From Rhodamnia argentea (taxonomy: Eukaryota; Streptophyta; Magnoliopsida; Myrtales; Myrtaceae): 64,000 nt of DNA. Within the stretch, counting starts at the first letter, position 1, and every line of letters begins with the position of its first letter. The stretch covers positions 30,262,934 to 30,326,933 of the forward strand of contig NC_063151.1 in NCBI RefSeq assembly GCF_020921035.1, read 5' to 3'. The position numbers were made by a program, and so were the translations under genes. Positions 1-11,698 of the stretch are shown one piece after another. A model generated the notes under the pieces. It was not told the origin of the DNA and made no database searches. It was given only the letters and a program-made list of their open reading frames with translations.

Positions 1-1983
1 CGGCATTAGATGAGAATTTTTATCATACACTCGGAATAATAATACACTCGCCATTGATTAATTAGGTGACTTGCGGATGAACTCGGTTACGCGATTTATG
101 TCATCGGCGTTTTGATGTTTCCAAGGTTCTCACTCGTGTCCGTAAAAACATGGACCAAATCGCCATTACATGTACGAGGAACTCGCATTCTACAAGCAAA
201 TGTCAAGACGGATTAAAAAAGAACGAAGGAAAAAAGAAAACCCGAAGGGGATTTTACAAGCTCCGATGTCAGAAAAGAGATTCAGTTTTATAAATAGTAT
301 CAACTAACTCTGGAGTAGTTCAAGGTGCTACTGGAATGTTTGCCAAAAGAAAATTATCTCACATGGGTTTGATGGGTCTGATATATTCTGTACGTGAATA
401 ATGTTTCCAAGTGTTCTTTTTTCTCTTTCCTATTTTGGGAATTCGACCGTGAGTCGGGTTTTATTTACATGCCTTGCTTGTTACCATCGGACCGTGATGC
501 TAGCAGGCCAAGCGCCATGATTTACGGTGTCCTCGTGCCCACGAATCGTCTGAAAAATTCGAGGTGTGTGAGAGAGAGATTTAGATGTTCCGAAAGCTAA
601 ATTAATATAGTTGAAATTTCGTTGTACTAATTTTTTGGTTGTTGCATTCTTGCTTGGTGGGGCTTTTTAGTACACTGCAGCTTTCTAATAGTCACGAGAA
701 TGTGCCAAGGAAACGGGTGAGCCATGCCTTTTATAGCACACTTGCATCATACATCCACACATAGCCCCACCATTCACATCGACAAGCACAATATGCTGTC
801 TTCTTACAAGATTTATACATCTATCATGTGAATCTGAGCACCATACATACATGCATACAAGCTTTCATATTACGGTAAAGCAGTTTGCTGATGAACATCA
901 AGATCACGCCGGTTCTGTTCTGAAGTCTTGACCACCTTCTGGTGTTTCTGGTACTTGTCCCTGTTCTCTCTCTTGATCTGGGGCCGTATGAGTAGGCACC
1001 AACTGCATCAACTTGACCCGGAATATCAAAAGCTCGAAACTTTGGAGTTTGGCGAGGATTAAAATTTACAAATGAAACAAAACTGAGGAAGCCCATTTGG
1101 GATAGTTAATGCTCACTTTCATCCCGCGTCACAAGATCACACACAAAAAGAAGTTGCTTTTTCCAATAAAGAAGACAATTCTTCAATCTCTGTCAGCATG
1201 CAAAGGACCCTTTTCAACTGGCCCCACCAGTAGTTCATGTTTGGGGGAGACTGAGGAAGAAAGTGGTGAATGAAACTCTCCTGTATTTCCTGCTAAAGTT
1301 GCTCTTGACAAAAAGTGCGAACTCACAGAAACCTAAGCAAAAGAAAAAAACAGTTGCATCTTTTTCTTGAGCTTCACTCAAATACACACACATTCATTCC
1401 AATGGGTGGCTCTGGGTTGACTTCAATCCCATCTCTTCTTTCCCTCCCAGCAAGACATCTCCTCTGTTTGGGTTCCTTCACTACTCTTTTGCTCTTTCTC
1501 ATGGCCAGAAAGATTTAGTAAATTAGTGCTATGTACAAATTTTTTTTTTTTCTGTTCTGCAGAAACTTTCTCATCATCATCAACACTAGTGGGTCAGTTC
1601 GGATCTTTCCCCTGGCTGTAAAATCAAGCCTGGCATGAAGACGCAGAAAAGATAAAAACACAAAAGTCGGACACATGATATGACCCGGAGAGGGACCCCA
1701 CTTTGAGAAAACAAAGAAAGAACCAAGAGGGTTCCTCAAAGACCCCAAATTGTTCCCAACATCATAAAGCATCACCAAGAAGAAAAGGACCCCCCCAAAA
1801 AAAAAAAAACTAAAAACTATCAGAAAAAGCTCGAAAGTTGAGTTTCCACCGATGACCTGAAGGACTTTTTTTTTTTTTCCTACACTTCCTAGGAACATCA
1901 AAGTTCTGAGCTTTTTAACAGTGGATTCTTGCTAAACCGAATTTGTCAGAGGGAATGTACAAAAACCAGCTCCCCTACATGGT
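1..1983. other. intergenic DNA downstream of the zinc-finger gene
   Basis: No gene is supported here. The open frames are short, lack recognisable domains and have no splice partners. The part next to the zinc-finger gene (about 1500-1983) probably includes its 3' untranslated region, with several A and T homopolymer runs (about 1540, 1796, 1868). No transposon ends could be identified. Confidence 0.6.
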
Positions 1984-3450
1984 TCAGACACCACAAGGCC
2001 CAGAATCAGCACCAAGACCAGCAACCCCTTCCTTATCATCCTCCATTGGTGGGAGCTCGTTGAGGTCGAAACCCAGGACTTTGCCGCTCGTCTCGCTGGC
2101 GGCGCCGGGCGAATTAGCCGCTTGGCTAGATGGGGTACTCAAGTCTGCATTAAGCTTGTAACTCCCGCGCACTGCCGAGAACTCCGCCCACACGGATCCG
2201 TTATCGCTTGCGATAGTTCGACTGTTCTTGGTGGGCTTGTTGTGGTTGGACTTGTGACCACCCAAGGCTTGGTGGCTTGAAAAGGACTTGTTGCAAATAC
2301 TGCACTTGAACCTAGAAGGTGTCACAGGATCCATGATCCTTTTTTGGACGTCGTAATCAGCATGTACTTCTTCCAAGTCTCTCAACCTCTTGATCCTTTT
2401 CCTCTTCTTCAACTTGCGGACGAGTTCATAGTAGGAACACTGCACCTGTTTTTCTTCAACACAGTTCATCATCATATTTACAGGCTCTTTACGTTTTAAT
2501 CCAGTTTCTGAAAAGGCCTCCAGGTCTTTGTATTCTGCTGTTTCACTGCAGTTTCTAGCTTCAAAAACAGAATAAGAACCTATGAAGCAGTTCGCTTTGT
2601 AGTTCTCCATCTCCTTGTCGTCAGTTGTTGCCTCAATTCTGGGCCTGATCAATGGCGAGACTTTACTCGGTGGATTCCCATTAGCAAGCATCACAAGAGC
2701 TTCTTGCGCCTGTGCGTCAAAACCCACACCGTCGCCCGAGCCTGAACCGGACCACGATCCCGATCCGGAGCCCGAGGCCGAGCCAGTGACAGAGGGTGTA
2801 CCAGCTTTCTTGCCTCTCTTAGCGGTGACCCCCCATCCAGGGACGGACTTCGATAGATCAACAACACTTGAGCTCCTCTCCTTAGCCTCATCATCATAAC
2901 CAGTCTGATCATCGTCCGCCTTCCGAACGACCACGGAATTCGAGACAGTGGATGACGAGCTTTGTTTGGCCGTGGTGGCTGGAGGAGGCTGCACTCCCCT
3001 CCATTTCCTCTCGGGATGCGATCTCATGTGCCCGTACAACGACTTCATCGAAGGGAAACTCTTGTGGCAAATCACACAAGTCGGAAGATCCTCCTGGCCT
3101 CCCGCCATCTTGGCCGAGCTCCCCCGGCTGTTGTTGTTGCTACCGCTTCTCTTGAGCTTCTGTCTGTGAATCTTCTTGCGCAGAGGCTGTTTAGTGGACT
3201 GAACGTGAATTCTCATGTGACCGCCCAAGGCTTTTCCTGAGCTAAACCCTTTCCTGCAAAACATGCATACCTTTGAAGTCGACTCAGTTGCCGCTGCCGG
3301 CGGATACTCAGCATCCTCCTCTTCTTCCTCATAGCCGCTGCTGTCGTCCTTGTCGCTGCTGCACTGAGCTTTTTGGATGTTCAGCTTGATGTAGAACACG
3401 CGGCGGCTGCTAGCCATCAGCTTAGTCTCTTGGTGAAGATCTTCCTCCAT
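1984..3450 (-). CDS. C2H2 zinc-finger transcriptional repressor (ZAT-like, three fingers, EAR motif)
   Basis: Single-exon gene of 488 residues. Three C2H2 fingers are visible at about residues 62-82, 125-145 and 383-403. Each carries the plant finger helix motif or a variant: KALGGH, KSLYGH and QALGGH. A C-terminal FDLNELPP (461-468) matches the DLNxxP-type EAR repression motif, so the protein probably binds DNA and recruits a TOPLESS-type corepressor; that is a family inference. Other features are an acidic stretch near residues 41-47, a Gly/Ser run at 222-240 and a basic Lys/Arg stretch near 346-356 that could serve nuclear import. The start is set at the ATG at 3450 (MEEDLHQ). The frame stays open upstream to an ATG at 3603, but that extension is translated GA microsatellite and looks like leader. 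It resembles Arabidopsis At5g56200-type proteins from memory. Regulatory targets are unknown. Confidence 0.9.
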   Translation of the reverse strand: MEEDLHQETKLMASSRRVFYIKLNIQKAQCSSDKDDSSGYEEEEEDAEYPPAAATESTSKVCMFCRKGFSSGKALGGHMRIHVQSTKQPLRKKIHRQKLKRSGSNNNSRGSSAKMAGGQEDLPTCVICHKSFPSMKSLYGHMRSHPERKWRGVQPPPATTAKQSSSSTVSNSVVVRKADDDQTGYDDEAKERSSSVVDLSKSVPGWGVTAKRGKKAGTPSVTGSASGSGSGSWSGSGSGDGVGFDAQAQEALVMLANGNPPSKVSPLIRPRIEATTDDKEMENYKANCFIGSYSVFEARNCSETAEYKDLEAFSETGLKRKEPVNMMMNCVEEKQVQCSYYELVRKLKKRKRIKRLRDLEEVHADYDVQKRIMDPVTPSRFKCSICNKSFSSHQALGGHKSNHNKPTKNSRTIASDNGSVWAEFSAVRGSYKLNADLSTPSSQAANSPGAASETSGKVLGFDLNELPPMEDDKEGVAGLGADSGPCGV

Positions 3451-3534
3451 TGGAGACTTGAGAGAAAAAAAGAAACAAGAGGATTGAGGAGCAAAGAGAC
3501 CAGCTATATATAGAAAAACTGAAGCTTCAGTGTT

Positions 3535-3538
<4 letters not shown>

Positions 3539-3582
<44 letters not shown>
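3539..3582. repeat. CT/GA microsatellite in the leader of the zinc-finger gene
   Basis: A pure dinucleotide run of about 44 bases (CT on the plus strand, GA on the coding strand) lies about 90 bases upstream of the zinc-finger ATG. It reads in frame as Arg-Glu repeats and so inflates the open frame. Confidence 0.95.
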
Positions 3583-3585
<3 letters not shown>

Positions 3586-3692
3586 AGATATTGCAGCACA
3601 CAAGAAAATTGACTGGTCGGAGAATATACTTAATAAAAGGTACAGAAAACTAGGTCACCCAGATAAGAAGAACATCCTTAAATCGATCAGTC

Positions 3693-3695
<3 letters not shown>

Positions 3696-3728
<33 letters not shown>

Positions 3729-4055
3729 AGAAAGAGATTATGAAGATCAAGAAGAGGTCGCTTAGCTGGTAAGGAACATACCCTTTTGAATGCGTTGGCC
3801 CTCCAAGATGACCCCAGAAGAAGATACTGCTGAAAACCAAACGGCAAATCAGCTCACATTTACACAAATCCCCGATCAAATCCGGAAAAGGCGATCAAGA
3901 GAGAGATTTCGAAGCAGGCGATCGCGCTAAGGGAAAGAAACCCACATGAGAAGCTCAGGAGGAGGAGAAGGAGGAGAAGAAGCAAAGACGAGAGCGATGG
4001 TGATGATGAAGAAGAAGAAGAAGAAGAAGGAGAGAAGGAGGAGAAGGAGGAGAGA
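3696..4055. repeat. second GA microsatellite and purine-rich tract upstream of the zinc-finger gene
   Basis: A GA run at 3696-3724 reads CT on the coding strand. From 3959 to 4055 a long purine tract of GAG, GAA and GGA triplets follows. Together they probably mark the transcribed leader or core promoter. The minus-strand open frame here (poly-Ser/Leu) is an artefact of the tract. Confidence 0.7.
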
Positions 4056-4614
4056 GCTAAAGAGTCGCAGTGTTGAAAAGTTTCTCCTCTTCTTCGCGTG
4101 ATTTGATCTTTAAAACTGCTGTGGACGAATGGAAAATGAAATTGACGGTCACGTTCTATCTTTCCCACTTTGGCCTCTCCCTCTCTTTCCGTTTCACTTT
4201 CACCCCTCTTTCAGAATCTCCTCTTCCCATAAGTAAGACTCTTCCCCCCTACCCTTTTTACTTTGACCATCCACTTCCAAAAACAAAAGAGAAAAAGTGA
4301 CAACAATCCAAAAAAGAGAAATATCAAATCGACAAAGGAGTTGTGGCTCGCAAGGCAATTATCTTCTCTTTGACGATTTTGTTCACTAATTAAAAAAAAA
4401 AGTATTTTGTTTTTGGGGAGATTAATGAAAGATTGCCATCTAGATTACATTTATCTTGTTGGGTACATCCCACTTCCCTCAAATTATTCTTTAGAAATTT
4501 ATTTAAACTTGAAAAACTCTCCGCACTACCACTTGAATTTTTAGATTTTTCCTTTTATGGTGACCACCCTGATAAATTAGCTAGGCTCTTCATTAAAAAT
4601 CGGTTAATATCATG

Positions 4615-5035
4615 AAAATCCTCCAATTGCTACACTCATCGCAAATTTTACCCAAATTAATTTTTTGACCACAAAAAATCCCAATTTAATACACTTTTGA
4701 TAAATTTACAGTTAGTTTCCTTTACATTTTACAGTCTAATTGCTGAATTATATGACACGTGAAGTTGACGGGTGTATCGGTTTGAGATTTTTACCCTTCG
4801 TTTGCCATAAGTGTATTTGTTTGGGGCTCTTGGTGCTATAAACCAAATTTAATGGTAACTAACGGAGGATAAATTCATCACAAGTACACTGATTTTGAAT
4901 TTTTGATGGTCAAAAAAATTAGTTTTGAGTAAACTTGTCACAAGTGTACCAACTTAGATGTTTTATAATCAAAAATTATTTTTAGTTAAATTCATCACAT
5001 GTGTACTTAGTTTGATATTTTTCGTGATATTAAAC
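4615..5035. repeat. dispersed AT-rich repeat with a reiterated CACAAGTGTAC-like motif
   Basis: A motif of the kind ATTCATCACAAGTGTAC, followed by TTTTGATGGTCAAAAA-like sequence, recurs three times at roughly 60-base spacing (about 4873-5020), with diverged versions upstream (about 4620-4850). Related copies lie at 18230-18625 and near 63560-64000. It is non-coding and probably a non-autonomous transposon family or a decayed satellite-like unit. Ends are approximate. Confidence 0.55.
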
Positions 5036-5441
5036 CATCAGAAAAGAAAAAACAAAACAAAGAATCCATCTGATGGTGTGGGATTCACAATTAGCATAAG
5101 ATAACTATGGTAATCCACGATTCCACATGGATGGTTTCCTAATTTAAAGGCAATCAAGATATCAATTACCAACAGAAAGAAAAAAAAAATACCAAAAGGA
5201 GGAGGACAGAAATTGCCCATGATTCTAAGTAATAGCCCTCTAATTACACTTTTTGTTCCACGCGGTTTCCACTTTGACACTTTGAAACTTCAGCTTCTTA
5301 GCTAACATCCGTATTTACCCCTCAATTTCAGATTCGACTTACTTCATGCCTTGCTCACCAAGTTTTTTTTTTTTTTTTGGTCCAAACCTTTCTTACCAAG
5401 TTGAAAAGTCATACGAAGGGAGAATGTTCCAAGCCTTTGTC

Positions 5442-5601
5442 TCCGTTTAGGCCCCATGTATTTTTTTTTTAAAAAATGAATAATTTAAAAAATATTTTCT
5501 TAAAAATCAGACAAAAAATATTTTCATTACTGGCATAATTCATACCTAACTATTTTCGCGGACAATGAAAATATTTTTCATTTTGTGAACAAACGCACCC
5601 T
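5442..5601. mobile_element. small MITE-like inverted-repeat element
   Basis: The left end (AGGCCCCATGTATTTTTT) and the reverse complement of the right end (AGGGTGCGTTTGTTCACAAA) are similar, and both lead into AAAAATATTTTC-type sequence. The AGG(G/C)..GTTTGTT-type end suggests a hAT-like MITE. No target duplication could be fixed. Confidence 0.4.
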
Positions 5602-6811
5602 TAATTACTAGTTGGATTAAATTGGACCCATCTCTTGACACCAACCCGTAAAGACTTTATGATTTTTTAATGTCCGTTGGTAAAGCGTGCGACTAAGAAG
5701 AAAGCAATAGGAACACGTAATGATAGGGGTTTTTTTTTTTTTTTTAATTCAAGGAGGGTTTCACATATTTGAGAGCTACCTAGATGGAGCTAAGTAGAGT
5801 CGGACTCAACTTCACTCCGAAAAATTATGCGCAAATCGAATATGGATGAAGTCAATATGATTAGCAATTTCGAAATTTTGAACCAGAGATTGATTAGCCT
5901 ACATAACAAACGAACCGTGTAGTTTTGGTATGGATCATCTTCCAAAATTGATTTTACGTGCCTTCAAAAAACCTAAGCCCCCCAATTCGATCCACAAAAT
6001 AAGGACTTTACTTGATTGGATGGCGACACCATGTTCGATGCACTTAGTGCTCATTTGCATACATGATTTTAGCAATCTCCTCATGAATGTGGTGCGAACA
6101 AGAGACTTTATTACGGGAATTATAGCCTCGTAAAAGTCTAGTTGAGCTTTTTTTTTTTATAATTTTTATTCTGGAACACGGAAAAACACAAGGCTTTATT
6201 ATCACTACAATTACATTTTTCAACATAATGTGTCGTTGTATATAATACTGAGTGTATTAGTCAATTGGGCAACTAAGTTCTTTTACGGGCTTTCCCTTTC
6301 TTTGCTCCAAATGAAAATCAAACTCAAAGCTGAAATTTAGTTTAATTCATTAACTGGGATTCCTAAACCAACCTTTGACCCGAAATCAGATGAATTATTA
6401 CGAAGTCTCAGCTTTGACTATTCTCGATTTCTCCCGTCGTCCCGTCCTATTCACGCACGCCTTCAAAATTTCCATGAGGAAGTATCGCCCTGCAATTATT
6501 TTAGCGGGAAAGTATCGTTTTCAATCGGAAAGATAGGTTACTCATGTCACTTAATATACACTAGCGAAAACGGCACGTAAAAGGTAAGTATAAACAACAA
6601 AAATTTAGGATGCATATGTAAGTCTTTCCGCGGATGGAGAAATTTATTGTAATATAATGCAAAGCCTGTCGGAGATTTAGCACCGTGATTATTTTGTTTT
6701 TTGAATAAGAACTTTTATTTTGATGATATGCCGTTTTGAATCATTTAATTTGTCAATAGTCATGCTTTTGACAATGTTAACTGTGCCATCAGAGATGTCA
6801 ATTATCAATAA

Positions 6812-7024
6812 AGCTCCGTTTATTATGTAAAAAAAATAAGTGATTTCAAAAATATTTTTCAGAGTCAATAAGAATTATTTTTATTATTGATGATAATTTG
6901 TGTTTAAATATTTGCTTAAATGATAAAAATATTTTTTATTCATTTATCTTTTCAGATAATATAAGTGATTATTTTTTTAAAAATAAATGTTAAATTACTT
7001 ATTTTTTGCAAAACAAATGGAATC
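6812..7024. mobile_element. small MITE-like inverted-repeat element
   Basis: The left end (GCTCCGTTTATTATGTAAAA) pairs with the right end, whose reverse complement reads GATTCCATTTGTTTTGCAAA. Both continue into AAATAAGT(G/A)ATTT. The interior is AT-rich and non-coding. It resembles the ends of the larger elements at 21772 and 40171. Confidence 0.45.
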
Positions 7025-7320
7025 AGATTGTGGTTGAAAAAAAATGATGAAAATGAAACGACCTACTAAGACGAAACTTCAATACAAGTTCGTAGATAAA
7101 GCAGACCGGCACCAAACTCATGGAATCATTTCTGGACCTTTAACATAGAGAACTGAATCGCAGAAAAAAAAAATGGCGGATCTTCATGGTTCGCACAGAG
7201 GATTCAACAGAAGAGGAGTTGGACATGAAAGCAGCCTAATCGAAGATAAGAGAAGCTATACAGATACGGGTTCTTGACTTGAGGGAGGGACCGACAAAAT
7301 CACGACGGAGCAGCGGGTCA

Positions 7321-7809
7321 TTAACCGAAGAACTTGGGGTCGTAGCCGTTGCTGGTGGTGGCGAGGATGTAGTAGGCGACGATGTGGCCGATGGAGCCCC
7401 ACGCTAGGACGTCGACGATGTTGAACCCGACGGGGTCGTTGGACTTGAGGAGGCTCACGTACTCCTGGGCCCTCACGTCGCCGGCCTCGAAGTGGGTCTT
7501 CCCGTTCTGCTCCGGCAGCCCCTGCTTCGCCACGTTCTCCCTCTGGAAGTTGAAGAACACGAACCGACCCAGGAACAGCGACAGCCCCGTGCTCAGGCTT
7601 ATCACCACCGGCGCGCTCAGCTCCGCCCTTATCGCCCCCGATCGCCTTGCTGCCCCGGCGGCGGCCGAGGAGGAGGCGGCCCTGGCGGCCTTTTTGGCGA
7701 GGGGCCTGAGGCCTTGGAAGGAGACGTTGGCGGGAGAGAGGCCGCCGTTGTGGCACCTCGAGGGGGCGCCGGCGTAGGGACAGAAGGCGGCGGAGGATGC
7801 GGCGGCCAT
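7321..7809 (-). CDS. PSAG: photosystem I reaction centre subunit V (PSI-G), chloroplast precursor
   Basis: Single-exon gene of 162 residues, close to the usual precursor length of about 160. The first ~60 residues are rich in Ala, Ser and Arg with few acids, as expected of a chloroplast transit peptide. The mature part starts near [18 protein letters not shown] and keeps two hydrophobic segments (about [19 protein letters not shown] and [19 protein letters not shown]). They are separated by a stromal loop with the family signature [20 protein letters not shown]. The protein ends in NGYDPKFFG. PsaG sits at the edge of the photosystem I core and helps anchor the LHCI antenna belt. The start is the ATG at 7809 (MAAASS); an in-frame upstream ATG at 7884 would spoil the transit peptide. 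The coding part is far more GC-rich than its surroundings. Light-type promoter motifs lie upstream. Confidence 0.95.
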   Translation of the reverse strand: MAAASSAAFCPYAGAPSRCHNGGLSPANVSFQGLRPLAKKAARAASSSAAAGAARRSGAIRAELSAPVVISLSTGLSLFLGRFVFFNFQRENVAKQGLPEQNGKTHFEAGDVRAQEYVSLLKSNDPVGFNIVDVLAWGSIGHIVAYYILATTSNGYDPKFFG

Positions 7810-7978
7810 CGTCGGAGAAACGTTGGTGAGCGGGTGGGAGGTTGTGTGGAGGGAATGGAGGGGAAGGGGATAGGGATAAATCATAATAAAAGGCGGAGGG
7901 GAGAGGGAGAGAGAGATTTTGGGAGGTGAGGTGGATGAATCTGATTGGTCCTTTTCGGATGAGAGAGATCTTCCTGTT

Positions 7979-8029
7979 CCACGTGGCGTCTATCTAAGCC
8001 CCAGCAACTGTTTATCAACGGGGGATAAA
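7979..8029 (-). promoter_or_regulatory. light-responsive promoter motifs of psaG
   Basis: A perfect palindromic G-box, CCACGTGG (7979-7986), lies about 170 bases before the psaG start. GATAA-type I-box cores follow on either strand at 8011-8016 and 8024-8028, and a CCAAT (reverse of ATTGG) lies near 7943. G-box plus I-box pairs are the known signature of light-regulated photosynthesis genes. Use of these sites is inferred. Confidence 0.55.
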
Positions 8030-8030
8030 A

Positions 8031-8919
8031 GACGCAACCCAACTGTATCAGTTACATGAAATTAACAAAGGGAAAAAAATAAAAGAAAGTTAGATCGAAT
8101 TTAAGGAGTTAGAGAAAGTATATACATCTTAGCACCTCTAAGGTTAGGCAATTTTTTTTGGGTCTGCCTAAAGTTCCGGAGTGAAACTGAGTTACGCTAA
8201 TGCCATAGTACTTTTGGGTCTGCCTAAAGCTCGAGGACGAGCTACTTAATTATATTTTATCACATACAGTTCGAGCTCACTCATACTCTGTTGAATGGAC
8301 TTTTTGAGTTTAGTCGGGATTTTATTATTCCGAGCAGAAATCTTCGAAGAGTCACTAGATATACCTACATTATTCAAACTTTCCATTAGACCTTGAGCTA
8401 CGACGCCGGTTTCTTCATATATTGACGATGATCGAAAAGACTCAAGCTTGACCCAAAAAAAAAACAAAAATCCGATCCAAGTTTGAATTGGGTTTCGAGC
8501 ATCAAATATGCCATTGGCATTGTATCAGCTCAATTTAACTCAACTTGATGACACCGCCCGGCCCAAAGTAACTGCGGCTTTCCGATTAGCATTGGGGTCT
8601 GGTTCTTACATTGTCTCCGTTGGATATTGTCTTCTTAATCATGCGGGAAGACTTTAGACATGATCATTAAAAAGAACTCGTTATTTCTTCAGAAGCTTAC
8701 CGAGTTCTTCTCCATAGATAAGATTGGAGCTAATTTAAGACCCCGTTAACCTGATGGACGGATCATTTCATCAAACATCTTCAATGTCCAACCAAGTCCG
8801 TGCTTAATCAACAAATGTCCATAAAACAATTTACATTGGACATCAATCCACCTGTTGCGCGTGCATAAATGATAAAAAGAAGTTATTTTCTCTTACACAA
8901 TCAAAATCATTTGATTTCG
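8031..8919. other. intergenic DNA upstream of psaG
   Basis: No gene is seen. A 17-base sequence (TTTGGGTCTGCCTAAAG) occurs twice, near 8156 and 8213. No mobile element ends are evident. Confidence 0.5.
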
Positions 8920-9850
8920 TTTCTTGCTCTCCCTTAGCAGCGGGAAAGGAGTCTCTCTACCGGCCTCACTTTCGTAGATTTCCCCCAGCGCAATCCTTAA
9001 AAATTCCACGAATCCCTTGGTGGATAAGTCCGACAACATAGCAGAACTGCGGAATTGAGTTTCTTGTCCGGTGGATATGATCTACGGTTAGGGGGCAATA
9101 CATACCAAAAGGTATGAATAAGGAAGGCGCATAAGAGTAAATAACCGACCCATCCTTCTGTATAACCTATTCACATTAGAAAAGAAACTGGATGCATAAC
9201 ATAAGGGAAGTGCACGTTTGTGAGACCATAGTCGGGATGGGGCATCCATCGACAAGCAGAGAAGAGGGTGGTACCATAGTCCCTCCCTAAGTAAAGGTAA
9301 AGTCTCTCATTCGGGTAGAATGGTTAGAAATGGAAAGAAGTGGAATTAGACCATGTTGTGACTTCACTTGACCTTTGGAACAACTACTAGATTCACCCGT
9401 GGTTTGTCTATGTCCCGATTGGAAAGACCAATGTGTTAAGTTCAACAAAAAAGTGGGGGTCGATGTTTAGATGTTATGACTTAATCCATCAGAGTTGATG
9501 TCCGCTACCTTTAATGGGCAGCTTGTGCATTGAAGTTGTGCAATCTCGTCTTTGGTAAATGAGCAACGACATTCCCGACATACTAAGATGAATCATCTAA
9601 GTTCCCTACCATCTTGATTGATGAGCTCAAATAGCCGGTTGATGGCAATGAATGGGTGAAACAACAAAGGCTTTAACTTTGAAGTTTGGACTTAGGCAAC
9701 AAAGAGAAAGAGGCGAGAAAGAAAGTCTCACTTGTTTAGTTTGTCTGTTTCTCAATGTTGATGACTCACTTGAGGTTGAACCCGAACCGAGACCTCTCCC
9801 GTCTTCCAAAACCAAGCAATGAAGCCAACTCTATGAAGGGGTTTCGAGAT

Positions 9851-10614
9851 TGTCAAAAACGCTGCGGAATATAATTCTAAACCGAAACTCTAGATAGGAT
9901 CCATGCGTATATTGAAATCAATAGGAGTTCAAGACGTACCTTTTGCGGATCGAAGATAAATTGACGATAGTTGTAAACGGATTAGCGCCCCAAGTGTTGC
10001 GCCTCTATCGGTATCCACACGCACGAACCGAAGTCTCCAACGATCCAAGTGCTAGCTTACGGATCTTGGAGCTTCTCTTGCTAGATTGCCTTTGATCTTC
10101 GAAACTATCTCAAAGATTTAAGAACAGAGAACCATTCTTTGTGTTTCCCTTTTTATATTCTCCTTCGGAATAAGACTCTTTTTATTCCAATAGAATCTCT
10201 AGGGTTTTCCCTTGTCTATATATATAGCCTCAATATTTACACTTAATAAAGAAGTGGGGTTGGGCGATTCGGGCCCGCTAAACCACCTATCTCCAATCGT
10301 GCGTTCAATCGTTATCTCATAACATGCACGATTGCGTAGGTATTTAGAATAGGAGAATAAATTAAAATTTACTTCTTAAGTAGATCAAGGCGCAAAGAAA
10401 ATATGAACTCGGTTCACTTTTTGTGTGCGACCTTGTAAGTTCACTAAATATTAGCAAGTGTGCTTAAAATTTTTTAGGCCCACAAGTTATAAGCGATCTC
10501 TCGTAACACATTATGACAACCTAAGTATAGTGAAGGTCATTTTTCGACACAACTTAATCCACAACTAATATTAAAGTATCAACCTTGATTAATTCCTAGG
10601 GCGGATCGCTAACA
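9851..10614 (-). mobile_element. possible solo LTR (764 bp, minus orientation)
   Basis: Read on the minus strand, the segment starts TGTTAGCGATCC and ends TTTTTGACA, the TG..CA form of an LTR. It has a TATATATATA promoter-like box at about 10217-10226 (minus orientation). No primer-binding site or polypurine tract adjoins either end, so a solo LTR is favoured. The 5-bp flanks (GAGAT and CTCTA) do not match, which weakens the call. Confidence 0.4.
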
Positions 10615-11375
10615 CTCTAACCTTCAATTGATAGATGAAGAGCCCTACCAAATCAATGAAAATTGAGAACGATTTGACAGCTTGAAAGGCAGCTAAGAGC
10701 ACATCCGGTCTTCACGCAAAGAACGAGAGAGGATCGGTAATGAGTGGAGTTCTCTCCCCAGTTAGACCAAAGTCAAAGGAGCGTCAAGCCACTATATCGA
10801 TAAGTGCAGGAGTGTAGGCACTCATGAGAGGAGCAAACCCAAAAGCAAAGTCCAATAACGAGAATCATGCACACAATGTATTAAACTGAATAAAGCTAAG
10901 CTTAGGTAGGCTACAACCACTCTCAAACCGTGAGCTCATAAGCCGTTGGTTCCACTCTCTCTTATACATCATTTTATGATCTTGATGTGATGGTTGGGTA
11001 TTGTGACCTAGCTACCGAATTGTCTTAATGAAATGGTAGACATGGGCAAAGGGGGTTCAAATGGCAACGAGAACTCGCACCTTTCTTCTAGGAAGCCATG
11101 CTGAAGGGGGGAAGCCCGGAATAGTAGTAATCCAATGAGAACGCGACAAATCCAATTCAAAGAAAAATGTAAGTCACATTGATTCAGTCTTTGGGCTCAC
11201 TTGATCTTTTTAGGAACAGAGCGTACACTACGAAGAAGAGAAGAGAGTAGCCTGGGACAAGATATCTTATTTAGGCAACGACAACCCGACCTTCCGCTTC
11301 CGGAACGGATTTCTTTGTGACAAGAAAAGAGTTGAGATTTTTCTTTCCAAGCCGTTGCCCTTGTTAGAGAGATTC

Positions 11376-11698
11376 GGGAAAAGTACACTAGAAGTGCCAT
11401 AACTTTTGTACGGCGTTCACTTGAGTGCCATAACTTTCAAAACGTTCACTTAAGTGCCATAACTTTTAAAAATCGTGCACTTGAGTGCCATATTGACGTG
11501 GTAGCCGGAAAGTTCTTGTAGACGTCGAAAAAGTTACTGTAGACGCCGGAAAGATGACGTGGCACGCCGGAAAAGTTACTATAGCACTCAAGTGAACGAT
11601 TTTGCTCCAATGTAGCACTCAAGTGAACGATTTTTGAAAGTTATGGCACTTAAGTGAACGCCGTACACAAGTTATGGCACTTCTAGTGTACTTTTCCC
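11376..11698. mobile_element. Mutator-like MITE with perfect 9-bp target duplication
   Basis: The element is 323 bp, begins GGGAAAAGTACACTAGAAG and ends with the inverse. It has long inverted arms (over 100 bases) built from reiterated GTGCCATAACTTT and TTCACTTGAGTGC motifs. Perfect 9-bp direct repeats GAGAGATTC flank it at 11367-11375 and 11699-11707. A 9-bp duplication with long arms is diagnostic of Mutator-like elements. It has no coding capacity, so it is non-autonomous. The intact duplication suggests a fairly recent insertion. The ends match those of the larger element at 43873-46233. Confidence 0.88.

Larger units (their letters stand above)
4056..7255. other. intergenic DNA between the zinc-finger gene and psaG
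   Basis: No gene is supported. The stretch is AT-rich and holds a dispersed repeat (about 4615-5035) and two small inverted-repeat elements (5442-5601 and 6812-7024), listed separately. The short open frames have no recognisable domain. Confidence 0.6.

Noticed and set aside
3860-4168. Minus-strand open frame with poly-Ser and poly-Leu
   Set aside because: It is a translation of a purine/pyrimidine tract in the zinc-finger leader and has no family match.
7256-7929. Overlapping 130-190 codon open frames beside psaG
   Set aside because: They are antisense or out-of-frame shadows of the GC-rich psaG coding region. Only the minus-strand frame ending at 7321 shows the PsaG protein.
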